DNA of 64,000 nt from Rosellinia necatrix (lineage: Eukaryota > Ascomycota > Sordariomycetes > Xylariales > Xylariaceae). The position numbers and the translations under genes are program-made. Shown here piece by piece: positions 24,399 to 33,909 of the stretch. The notes under the pieces were generated by a model. That model was not told where the DNA came from and made no database searches. It saw only the letters and a program-made list of their open reading frames with translations. The DNA lies in assembly GCA_021209875.1 (NCBI GenBank), contig JAGYVD010000003.1, forward strand, positions 620,001-684,000, given 5' to 3'. How positions within the stretch are numbered: position 1 is the stretch's first letter; each line of letters begins with the position of its first letter.

Positions 24399-25292
24399 AT
24401 GATGAAATACGCCGCGTTACTATTTCTGTTGACCGTGAATGCCGTGAAGGCCAACGTTTGTCTCGGTCCGCGCGAAAACTGTGCCAGCGTGCACATTTTC
24501 GGCGCCCGCGAGACGACGGCACCCCCAGGCTTCGGCACGGCGGCCACTGTCGTAAATCTCATCCGGCGCGCATATCCTGGCGCTTCGGCCGAGCCCATTG
24601 TCTATCCCGCCGCAGGAGGGGGGCTGTACGGGGCGAGCGTGGCCGCCGGGGTTCGCGCCGTGGTAGCCCAGACCAACTCTTACTTCCAGAACTGCCCCAA
24701 CACTACCCTGGTAGTGGTGGGTTACTCGCAGGTCCGTCTTCTCCCGGCGCCGCACGCAGCGCGACGACCTAACCGTACAACCAGGGCGCGCAAATCGTAG
24801 ACGACGCTTTCTGCGGTGGGCCGGACGGCTTCTCGTTGAATACAACTAGAGAGGGCGTGTCGGCGGGAGTTAGCCGAATGACAGCGGCGATCGTCCTCAT
24901 GGGCAGCCCGCGCAACATACCGGGCAGGGCGGGAAATGTCGGCAACGCGACGGCCGGGGGGGTAAGTAGACACTGTCGTGTCCATGCATGTATACTGGCT
25001 GACTTGGTGGTCGACACAGTTCGCCGCCCGTCCTTCTGGGTATCAATGCCCCGCCTTCGCCGGCATCATGCGCTCGTACTGCGACGAGGAAGACCCCTTC
25101 TGCGCCAAGGGCAACAGCAGCGCAACACACCAGGGATACGGCCAAGTCTACGGCCAAGACGCGCTCACCTTCGTCACCCAACGACTCCCTATAGCCGGCG
25201 CGTCCGCCAGCGAGGGCACAACATCCAAGCGAAATAACGGGCTGGCTGTGATGGCCACACTCGGCCTCATTTTATTATGCTTGACGGCATAA
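24399..25292 (+). CDS. CE5 acetylxylan esterase/cutinase, secreted, GPI-like tail
   Basis: Exons 24399-24731, 24785-24961 and 25020-25292 join in phase 0 (260 residues). Residues 1-18 form a signal peptide (KYAALLFLLTVNAVKA). The mature protein matches carbohydrate esterase family 5. It has HIFGARETTAPPGFG, the nucleophile motif GYSQG (Ser110, rebuilt across the first intron), the YCDEEDPFC loop with the acidic residue, and ATHQGYG with the catalytic His207. Cys pairs are in the expected places. The ARETTAP and ATHQGYG blocks are closer to acetylxylan esterases than to cutinases. After the catalytic domain there is a Ser/Thr linker and a hydrophobic C-terminus (GLAVMATLGLILLCLTA), suggesting GPI anchoring at the cell surface. 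It would deacetylate xylan or cut ester polymers outside the cell. Confidence 0.9.
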
Positions 25293-25822
25293 CTAATGGG
25301 AATGTGTAAATTCCGACCAGTCTTGTGTGCGACGGGAGGGTGGGCGTCGTCTTGTGCTCCCGGCAAACCGAGCAGAGGAATGGTGTGTTTAGGATGAACG
25401 GAATGCGTAGCGCTGTTCCTGTGTAGTATAGAGGCAGAGATAGGGTAAAATGACTCACTATCGACTTCAATGCGAGCGAGGAATTACCGGGTGTGGATGG
25501 CCCTGGCGGCTATAAGCACACTGGAATGTATCCTGCGCCCCAGCTAACCACCAACAGTCGACGAGTGCTAGTCGATGCCGGAAGTTGGCTAGGATGCATT
25601 CTATTAGACCTTAATCAATGGCGAGGAGGCTCTAGAATGAAGATAATTTTGAGAGGCGGGATAATTTGGCGCGTATAAAGTAACGAGTCGCCCTCGTGAG
25701 ATGGCCGCCTCACTTAAGATACTCGGATACTAAGGACACTGTCAATATTACTAGTCTCTCGCGGCAGCGAATCTACTTGAACATCATCTGCCCATTCCTT
25801 GTGTATTGGAGTTACTTGAACA
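25293..25822. promoter_or_regulatory. Intergenic region upstream of the chitinase
   Basis: 530 bp between the esterase stop and the chitinase start. A TATA-like TATAAA is at 25674-25679. No gene is seen. Confidence 0.5.
25674..25679 (+). promoter_or_regulatory. TATA-like box of the chitinase gene
   Basis: TATAAA 144 bp before the ATG at 25823, in a locally AT-rich stretch. Position suits a fungal core promoter; there is no other support. Confidence 0.35.
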
Positions 25823-26798
25823 ATGAAGTCAACGTTAGCTCTCTCTTTATGGCTGCTGAGCAGCGTTCCTTTCGGAAGAGCAGCCTACAAGCCATCTAGC
25901 TCTAACAATGTTGCTGTCTATTGGGGTACGTCCAAATTCTTCTCTTAGATCATGTACCAGACTTTCATTGAAACTAATGGCAACTAGGCCAAAATTCCGC
26001 AGGCGGTGCCAAAACCCAGAGGCCGCTAATTGACATCTGTCGAAGTACGTTATCCAACTAGCTGGGTTATCTATTGTCGATTGTTGAAGAAACATACTAA
26101 TGCACTGTCCTTTAGGTGAACGCAACATTGATGTAAGCACTCATGAAAGGGAGTTCTTCTTCATAGGTACTAAGTGTTGCCACTAGATCATACTCATGTC
26201 CTTCCTAGTCAGTCCAACGGATTTGGACAGAGGCCTCAATTTCGCCAATTCAGATAGACCTACAGAGTACGATCTTACTCCGCTCCTCATAATAATTACG
26301 ACAGCTAACATATAACAGACAAGAGATCATCGAATGCCAAACCAAGCACAATAGTACGTAGCTTGGTCCAGTCTATCCCGGCGACGAATCGAGTTTTTGC
26401 GATGAAATCCCCCCCCCCTTTCTAACATCCTACCCCCCCACCACAGAGACCCTGCTCCTCTCCCTCGGCGGCGCAGCCACCGACAACACCTGGAATTTCA
26501 CGAGCCCGAGCCAGGCAGCGGACACGGCCAGGCGGATCTGGGCAGCCTTCGGGCCTGTTCCGAAGTCCTCGCCTCCGTCCGGCGGGGGGGGTACGGCCGT
26601 TCGGGTCGGCGGCGGTCGACGGCCTCGACCTCGACTTCGAGGCGCCGTACGCCAACATCCAAGCGTTCGCGCGGGAGCTGCGCGCGCGCATGGACGCCAC
26701 CGCCGGCGACCGAAGCCCCGCCGCGGAGCGGAAGTTCTACCTCTCCGCGGCGCCGCAGTGCCCCTTCCCGGACGCGAACCTCGCCCCCCGTGCTGCAG

Positions 26799-26836
<38 letters not shown>

Positions 26837-27341
26837 CGCCATGGCGGGCGTGCTCGACTTCCTGTTCGTGGAGTTCTACAACAACAGCCCATGCGACCTG
26901 CGCACGCCGGCCGGGTTCCGGGAGAGCCTGCGCACCTGGGACGCGCAGTGGGCGGGGAAGGGGAAAGGGAAGGGGAAGAAGGGGAGGATCTTCGTCGGCG
27001 TGCCGGGCGCCGCGACCGCCGTCGGCCCCGCGAACAGGGCCTCGTACGTCGACGGCGCCGCGCTCGCCGCCGCCGGTTACGTCGAGGCCGCGCGCGCGTT
27101 CCGGAGCTTCGCGGGCGTCATGGTCTGGGATATGAGCCAGCTCGACGGCAACGCTGCGTTCCTGCCCCCGATCGTCAGCGCGCTTGGTGGTGGTGGTGGT
27201 GATGGTGGTGGTGGTGGGACGACGATGACGACGACGACGCCGAGCCAGACCAGTGCTTTCATCAGCAGGGTGGTCCCCACCAGGCCGGCTTCTGGGGGCT
27301 GGTATCGCGTGTACGGGGATATACATAGACATGCGAAGTAG
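25823..27341 (+). CDS. Class III GH18 endochitinase, secreted (two frame breaks)
   Basis: Inferred exons are 25823-25925, 25988-26044, 26116-26132, 26187-26266, 26319-26353 and 26447-27341. The phases agree at every junction. A signal peptide (STLALSLWLLSSVPFGRA) precedes NVAVYWGQNS, IILMSFL, TLLLSLGGA, the catalytic DGLDLDFE (codons 26618-26641), YLSAAPQCPFPD, FVEFYNN and GVMVWDMSQL, the full order of a class III chitinase. The last exon has two +1 shifts, at the G8 run 26584-26591 and the C6 run 26784-26789. Without one base in each, the coding sum is 395 codons including the stop. As written, the catalytic segment is out of frame. Third exon is only 17 nt. Asp-rich and Gly/Thr-rich repeats flank the second half. 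Role: hydrolysis of chitin beta-1,4 links outside the cell or in the wall. Confidence 0.8.
26804..26835 (+). repeat. GAC triplet repeat encoding poly-Asp
   Basis: About ten GAC units in the last chitinase exon. The insertion lies between the APQCPFPD and FVEFYNN blocks, where related chitinases have a short loop. Confidence 0.85.
27186..27217 (+). repeat. GGT triplet repeat encoding poly-Gly
   Basis: Run of GGT with one GAT, followed by ACGACG repeats, in the C-terminal extension of the chitinase after the GH18 domain. Encodes Gly then Thr. Confidence 0.85.
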
Positions 27342-27497
27342 CTGGGGAGAGAGTAGATCGGATCAATGTATATGATAGCATGGGGACTGGGCTTCTTAGA
27401 TTATAGTATATAACAACTTCTTATTCCCTTTTCACCCAAAACCTCCCTTGCTTCTCAAACAACTGTATCATTTCCTCTGCCTATTCATTTGTATGGC

Positions 27498-28073
27498 TTA
27501 TGCTGTAGAGGTGCCGTTGTAGGGACATAAGCTGTGCTTGTTGACAAGCTCGTCTAGCCCATCGGTGCAGCCGTAGCAGGAGCACATCTGTCAAAATATG
27601 TGTAAGCCCTCGGTGTTTTTCATTCTAGAAATTGTAGTCACGGAACCACCCGGCTAGAGCTCTCGAGATCACTAAATCTTTTTACCTGTTCATATTCTCT
27701 TCATCCTCATACCATGGTGCTATGCCGCGCCAGCATATGTAAAGAAATTCCGATAAATCATATCTTCCAGTCTTGCTCGCTATCTTTATTCCCAATGCAG
27801 ACTTTCGCAGTAAAGTTCGATTCTTTCGCCGAGGCGGCCATCTTGGAAAGAAAAAAAGGGGGTGGAACTCACCAACTCCGGTGGATCGACACATTTAAAG
27901 ATATCAGCCGGGTTCTTGCTGGCGCCCTCCCACCCTAGTATAATTGCATTGTAGCACCCGCTGGCGTCCATGACAGGCTCGCAGGTGTAATCGTCCATGA
28001 TGCAGGGCCCGGTGGTGGCGGTTGCCACTGCCATAAGCGTCGCGATGACTGTAAGAGTCGGAGCCGAATACAT
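27498..28073 (-). CDS. Small secreted cysteine-rich protein (candidate effector)
   Basis: Two minus-strand exons, 27873-28073 and 27498-27587, join in phase 0 across a GTGAGT...TTTTGACAG intron of 285 bp, giving 96 residues. A signal peptide (LTVIATLMAVATATT) is followed by about 76 mature residues with eight Cys: one each in GPC, YTC, SGC and FKC in exon 1, then MCSCYGC (three) and LCPYNG (one) in exon 2. Eight Cys in such a small mature protein suggest four disulphides. No family is recognised. It lies tail-to-tail with the chitinase gene and has a TATA-like box upstream. Size, secretion and Cys content fit fungal effectors or surface-active proteins, but no activity can be assigned. The intron is longer than others here, so an additional small exon cannot be excluded. 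Confidence 0.68.
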
Positions 28074-29109
28074 GGTTGGACGATCGCGCAGTGGCTTTTT
28101 TCCCCTCGCTTCCTTTGACGCTTGCTAGGTATCTTGAAAGATTTAATGTCGATTGGGATCTTTGGAATTCTTCTAGTGGGAGAGGGGGGGACATTTCTGG
28201 CTACCTCAACTTGTAGGGTCCGGGTATAATAGGCGAGAGGTATTATATAGCCTCCTTATCACGAAGTCTATAGGCGCTGTTATATATAAACTGATAAGCC
28301 TCGAAGCCCTCCGCTGCGAGAAAATCCCCTCTGGTTCCTACGTTGGAGAGGCGAGTATCTCCATTGGAGCCCCCAAGAGCGCCGAGAAGAAGCGCAATAT
28401 GGGTATCAAGTCAAGGTTGGGTCTCGAATCTGTGATGTTGGTCGCGGATAGGACGAGCGACTTTAGCCTAGATGGCCAATCTCGCCGTGCGGCTACCGGT
28501 AGTTAACGACTTCCCCAACACCAGAATGAAGGTTAGCAGACATCATGTAATGGAAATTCCTCGAGCCATTTGTTTGATTCACCAAGCATGAGGATTAGGC
28601 TTAGGAATTACATGGGTTAATAATCCGCAGGATCTGGCGATGCTGCGCCAGTAATACGGTACCCCCGTATCGGTCACGATGGTAAACTATCTGGAAAATT
28701 AGTTAACTGGCCATGTACGAAAGCGTATTGTTCAGCGTAGCGTCCCTCGCAGTATTTGAACATGTGTTCGTAATAACGGAGGCGAACCCGGAGCACGCGA
28801 GAGAGTCGATCACGCATACCCCGACCCGGATGTTTACCCCTACTGGCGGTATGATGTCGCATTCTCATAAGCCACTCGGGATAGTTGCACATCTACTTGT
28901 CTATATTATGTATTAGCATGTATCTATCGGTTTTGAGATTGTCGATTACTATTGTTTTCTAATCTCTCCCCATTTACAGCCGCAGGTGATTAATCTTCAG
29001 GCATTTCACTAGGTGGTCTAACTAGCCTCATCACCCAACCATCAAATGATGCGTAATGACCCTAACTAAACAAATATCAGGAAAATCAAGAATGGAAGCG
29101 TTGGATCGC
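28074..29109. other. Intergenic region of 1 kb
   Basis: Includes the promoter of the small secreted protein. A stretch at 28290-28505 has coding-like composition on the plus strand (about 65 codons open, no good start) but no homology is recognised. The rest is AT-rich. Confidence 0.45.
28241..28250 (-). promoter_or_regulatory. TATA-like box of the small secreted protein gene
   Basis: Read on the minus strand this is CTATATAATA, about 170 bp upstream of the ATG at 28073. Confidence 0.4.
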
Positions 29110-30201
29110 TCATAGCTCTTCGTTATCCTCACCATCCAATCGCGTCGGGTCGTCGAGATCGGCGAAGAGCCTAACGCCCCATCCTCTTCCTGGATTGTTC
29201 ATTCTTACTTTCTTGTCCTGCTCGGCGATGTCTCGCATCTCTCTCCTCGTGAACCCAATATCCAATGTTTCTACGTTTTCCATTATGTGCTTCTCATGTA
29301 TGCTCTTCGGAATCACGATAGTGTCGCGCTGAAGACCCCATGCCAATATAGCCTGCGCAACTGTTGCGTTCTTCTTCCCCGCCAGTTCCGTCCAAAAAGG
29401 GTCCTCCAAGATCGGTTTTATCTTGTGCTTAGTTCCGTAGACCGGGTTAGTGTTGCCTAGCGGGGAATAGGCAATCACTTTGACTCCAATCTTCTTATGA
29501 TACTCGACGAACTCCTGCTGCTGCAGGTAGGGGTGGGTCTCGAATTCGTGCGCGTACGGACATATATGACAATGTGTCATAATCGTCTCGACATTGTGCC
29601 GGGAGAAGTTCGAAATGCCGATTTTTCTGGTCAGGTTCGTGCGCACCATGTCCTCCATTACTCGCCAGGTATCCATGACAGTCGTGCTCTTGTCTACCTC
29701 GGTCCCCTCGCCGGGGATAAACGCGACCGGCCAGTGGATGAGGTAAAGGTCTAGATAGTTTACTCCAAGGTCTTGGAGTGACTTTTGAACAGCGAGTCTC
29801 GCTTCGCTTGGCCGGTGATGCGCGTTCCACAGCTTACTTGTCACCCAGATCTTGTCGCGGGGCACATCAGCCGCTCGGATTCCCTCTCCAACCTCATCTT
29901 CGTTTTCTAAACCGCTAGTTAGCTCCCAGCAACCGGTTTCTCGGAATCGAAATGACGAACTATATATCGATGCTGCATCGATATGATTGTATCCCGACTT
30001 GAGAGCGAACTCCACGGCATGGGCGGCCGCATCTTTCTCCGAGAGCCAGGTTCCTATGCCTATTGAAGGAATGACAATACCGGTGTCGTGGCGCTCTGTC
30101 CTCAGTGGTGGCCCGGTCACCAGGGACCAGTATAGGATCGCGGCGACATAGAAAACGATGGTCAAAACAAAGGCGGTTGGGAGAGCCCCTAAAAGGCTCA
30201 T
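29110..30201 (-). CDS. Aldo-keto reductase with N-terminal membrane anchor
   Basis: The minus-strand frame is open for 363 codons, but a 54-nt in-frame intron is likely at 29907-29960. Removing it gives 345 residues and restores the usual IYKNEDEVGEGIR motif; a CTAAC branch site lies before its AG. The AKR tetrad is visible: Asp and Tyr in HIDAASIY, Lys in WVTSKLWN, His in YLIHWP. NADPH-site elements IGISNFS and IPKSIHEKHIMEN follow. Residues 7-29 form a hydrophobic helix (FVLTIVFYVAAILYWSLV), which soluble AKRs lack. This suggests tethering to a membrane such as the ER. The substrate is unknown; it could reduce an aldehyde or ketone of the nearby polyketide pathway, but this is inference from proximity only. 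Confidence 0.85.
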   Translation of the reverse strand: MSLLGALPTAFVLTIVFYVAAILYWSLVTGPPLRTERHDTGIVIPSIGIGTWLSEKDAAAHAVEFALKSGYNHIDAASIYSSSFRFRETGCWELTSGLENEDEVGEGIRAADVPRDKIWVTSKLWNAHHRPSEARLAVQKSLQDLGVNYLDLYLIHWPVAFIPGEGTEVDKSTTVMDTWRVMEDMVRTNLTRKIGISNFSRHNVETIMTHCHICPYAHEFETHPYLQQQEFVEYHKKIGVKVIAYSPLGNTNPVYGTKHKIKPILEDPFWTELAGKKNATVAQAILAWGLQRDTIVIPKSIHEKHIMENVETLDIGFTRREMRDIAEQDKKVRMNNPGRGWGVRLFADLDDPTRLDGEDNEEL

Positions 30202-30356
30202 ATTAATTCCGTAGATTTCTTTTTTTTTTTATAGAAATGGTTTTTATTGACTTGATAGGCCAATCGGAGATTTACTAGGTCAACATCACGGTTGATCTAG
30301 GGTTGCGCGTTTTGTGATGCGGGCAGGTATATTATGGTATTATTATTATTCTTCTT

Positions 30357-30388
<32 letters not shown>

Positions 30389-30926
30389 CTACATACATGT
30401 TATACCACCTACCGTTTATACTTTCGTCATGACATCATTGAACCCCTCCCGACTGGAACTATCTCTTGTCGGGGAACTCTATTTTGTTATTTATTTCTTG
30501 CCTAAGCGCACCTATAGATGTTAGCTTGTGAAGTTTATTAGTTTAGTTGGGTGAACAGCTGCCCGTCTAATTGGCGAAATCGAATTCCGTTGCGAGCACC
30601 AGCCGTAATTCTAAAATGAACTATATAACCAAACTAGTTTCCTATGGTTCGTTGCAATGGTTCGTTGTAAGAGGGCGTCAGGGAATCAGTGGTTCATAGG
30701 ACATCTATAATACCAAATGCGTAGGTTCGGTAGACCCGCTAATAGACGTCAAGCTACGTTCGTATGACGCAGATATGTAAACACTGGCTTTAGCAGCATC
30801 TTTATAACGCCAATGTAGCGTGCCTCCATATCGACATGCCTTTATTGTCCTTTATCTCACCAGCATATACTGCCTCCAGTGTCCCTGGTGCTTCTATTCT
30901 ATACATATTTGCATCACCCGATCATC
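30202..30926. promoter_or_regulatory. Divergent intergenic region
   Basis: Between the AKR gene (minus) and the small hydrophilic protein gene (plus). Contains a CTT microsatellite at 30351-30386 and otherwise no recognised feature. Confidence 0.5.
30337..30386. repeat. TAT/CTT triplet microsatellite
   Basis: About four TAT units run directly into about twelve CTT units, roughly 140 bp upstream of the AKR start. It is a likely polymorphic marker. Confidence 0.9.
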
Positions 30927-31484
30927 ATGTCAGGACACGCAAGCACAGGGACTCCAAGAATGTACGAGGATGGGGATGAACACAACTATTCCCGCGAAGC
31001 TATTCGCGACGAGGGGAGATACCACATGCGAAATGTAGAGGGATACATGCCAAGTAAGAAATTCCCAGAGACATCGATTTTGCGGGCATCTGACAGTGTT
31101 TCATTTCAAACAGAGGGCCAGTCAAAGACTATGAACGAGATGCTTAGCGAAGACGTAAGGTTTACCCCTCTGCGCGTCGTGAATCGCGTGGGGGAGTATG
31201 TTGACTAGCTGTATAGATCCAGGTTCAGGTCCAAGAGCGATACAAGAGCGATCCGCTCTACAGCGTACGTACCGCACCACCAGTCTCTCACACGTTCCAA
31301 GGTCCTCTTATTTACATACGCATGGCGAGGACAGGCTACCATGCACGGCAATGAGCCATCCCGGGGTGCTAAGCAGGATGCAGAGATCCAGGCGGAAGAG
31401 GCCGAGGTGCTCAGGAGGAAGAAAGAGAAGACGGATAGCCTGACGGGGAAGAAGCTGGACCATAAGCCCGCGGGGGGGCGCTGA
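30927..31484 (+). CDS. Small conserved-looking hydrophilic protein, four exons
   Basis: Exons 30927-31053, 31114-31154, 31229-31264 and 31335-31484 join in consistent phases with GTAAGA, GTAAGG and GTACGT donors, giving 117 residues. The protein is highly charged and lacks a signal peptide or membrane segment. It begins MSGHASTGTPRMYEDGDEHN, continues through EGYMPKGQSKTMNEMLSE and ends in a Lys-rich helix (DAEIQAEEAEVLRRKKEKTD). Three correct introns in such a short gene argue for real coding. I recall similar small fungal proteins of unknown function, but no domain name can be given. It is divergent from the AKR gene. The 3' end includes a G7 run just before the stop, so the last residues are less certain. 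Confidence 0.65.
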
Positions 31485-32768
31485 ATGGGAGGGTTGAGGC
31501 ATCCTACGATGACGGGCGTGGCTTATACGGGAGGTGCGTCCATGCGTTACGCCTCTTTGTATGGCGGGTTGAATTGTCGTCCGGGAAGTCGTGCCGAGGA
31601 GTCTGAACAGGCTGCTCTGCGCAAGCTCTACTCCCTGTCTAAGCATGTACCGCAACACCATCCTTGGCTCTCCAGGCCTACTGGGGGGAGGGGGGGATTC
31701 GACAAAAGCGATGCAGCAGATGGCGGCAGGCCCAGAGCCGTAGGCTATTATTGTGAAACTATAAACCATGCCTCCTTCCTGTCGTGCTCGACATCTCCTC
31801 GGCGGTTGAAACCATATTTCGCCCCCCCCCCCCCTGCCAACTTCCCTTACTCAACCGAAACGTGAGAGTCAGGCCTATGCAGATTGGGGGGACAGTCACA
31901 GAAATGGTTCAAAATCAAAGCTTCAGCCGCACCAGTTATTTGCCCTCTCGCACAAAACATGTCTTATCTGCTACCTGCCTATCACTGACTCGCCTAGCTG
32001 CTCGGCGCGAGATAGCATCTTCGGCTGGTTTCGCCGTCGACGAGCCGAAGGAAGGCGGTTGGGAGGGCATCTTACTAACCACAAACAGAAGAATGGCTTA
32101 TTCCTAAGCTAGCGGCTCTAGCTGAGCATCCTTTTTGCATTTGGCACGGATTAGCTTCCGAACGTTGGTGCTCATAGCTGCCGGTAGGCATGCATGTATT
32201 TGACGACAAACCGTGGGGACTATCACTCCTTTTTTTTTTTTTTTTGTCATGCTTCCGTGTTGCGCGTGTGTTAGGCCCGTAACTTAGGTGCAAGAAATAG
32301 TTTGTAGGTATTGGGTTGGCATGTGTCGGTAATATGCGGAATTTAACTGAGGATAATCAATACTTTTGCTGTTAATATGCCTCAACTATCATCGCAGGTT
32401 GTGTTGAATGGTATTTTTATTGCTACGTTCCGCAGGGTATAAGTGGTATAAATGGTATATATATTGGTATCATCAATGTGCAAGCTAGGGTGATAATATA
32501 GGTTGCACCCTCCTTGAAGGTTGGGGATTGTACAGTGGAAATTTGGAACTAATAAACGGTAATTTTTTGCCTTCAGCAACATGAACGGGTGACATGACTT
32601 TTCCCCCCCCTCATGTATCTCATCTCATCAAATTCATAAGCATGTCGCACCCGTTTTGCAAGCCTTTTCTTGCTTTCTCCACATGTTTTCGGCGGCTAGT
32701 AATTTTTCTCAAAGAAGAGGAAGGAACATGACGCTGTTCCAATCTCATTAGATTAATTTCTTCGTACT
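31485..32768. other. Intergenic region of 1.3 kb
   Basis: Convergent 3' regions. C10 at about 31821-31830 and T15 at 32230-32245 are the only notable elements. No gene is supported. Confidence 0.55.
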
Positions 32769-33909
32769 TCAACTGTACTCGACGGAGTAGTCTTTGCGCT
32801 GCGTTATCTTGTAGACGGTCTTGTCCGGGTCCTCGCCGGGTAGCTTGACTTTTGGTGCAAGCTCTAGGTCGTCGTTGTAAGCAGAGCTGGAGTTGGAGCC
32901 GTAGCCCGACGAACCCTGGGATCTGCTTCGGTTCGACCAGTTACCGGGGACAAGACTGGCCGCCCAGGAGGTCATCTGGTTGAAGCTGGGGAACTGCAGC
33001 TTTGTCGCAAACTTAAGGGTCGGTACGCAGCCTAAAATAATAACAAGGCACTGTTCCAAGGCAGCCACCAAATGGACTAAGCTTTGGAAGTACCGCTCCA
33101 GATTGATCGAGTGAATGGCGGTACTGCTTAGACGGATGAAGATAAGCACGATCTTGACGAGCACGACGCCGAAAGTGATCGTAGACAGGCACATCAAGGT
33201 TACCAGAGCCACCTTCCGTTGGGCGGACATATTAAGATTCCAGATGATACAGACTGGGAAGAGGACAAAAGTAATGTCCGAAATGGCATTAAGGACTGGT
33301 GTCGAATCAGGTCAGCAAGTTCAAGGTTGCATTACCCGGGGGTAAGGTCTTCGTGACGCTGTTGAGATGGCACTCACATTGACTTGCAAGAGCAGTGTAG
33401 CTGTAAATCCTAGGGTCTAGCCGACGGGCTGGGAGCATAGGCATCCAGAGGCCTTGCCAAGGGCTGCTCTGAGCAGCGAGGAAGGCGATACTCAAGGCGG
33501 CCACCAGAGTCAGGAGACTCGTGATGCCGTAAAAGTAATAGCGGAACCATTTTCGAACGCCGAAGATGCGAACCAGAAGGATGGTGATGGAAATTCTGGC
33601 GATGGCGGAGATGAGGATACTGGGGAAGGCCGAGATATAACCCCATTTCGAGGAATTCATTCGCTGCTCGGGACTCAAGGTGTCGTACGGCAGCCCATTC
33701 CCCCAAGAGCACAGGATGGTGAAGAAGGACTGGTACACGAGCTGGAGGACCAGCGCCAACAGCATAATCCAGTCGTCGATAGCCCATGACTTGGACACCC
33801 GCCGGCGAATGATGAATCGAGCGGCCACGGTGATGACGGCGAGGATGGTGAACGTCCATGTCAGCCCGAGGCTCAGGGGCCGGATGCCCTGATCGTTGGA
33901 GTCGGCCAT
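32769..33909 (-). CDS. Fungal seven-helix rhodopsin-fold (Pth11-like) membrane protein
   Basis: Minus-strand exons 33378-33909 and 32769-33295 join in phase 1 (352 residues). Seven hydrophobic helices are visible, from LTWTFTILAVITVAARFII to the LVHLVAALEQCLVIILG helix. The family's characteristic WAIDDWIMLLALVL segment follows helix 1, and a LEQCLVIILGCVP block closes helix 7. This is the fungal rhodopsin-like domain family that includes Pth11-related receptors. It lacks the N-terminal Cys-rich CFEM domain of Pth11 itself. The C-terminal 100 residues are Ser-rich and cytoplasmic. The family members often sit next to secondary-metabolism genes; here it neighbours the P450. It may be a receptor or integral membrane protein of unknown ligand. 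Confidence 0.85.
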
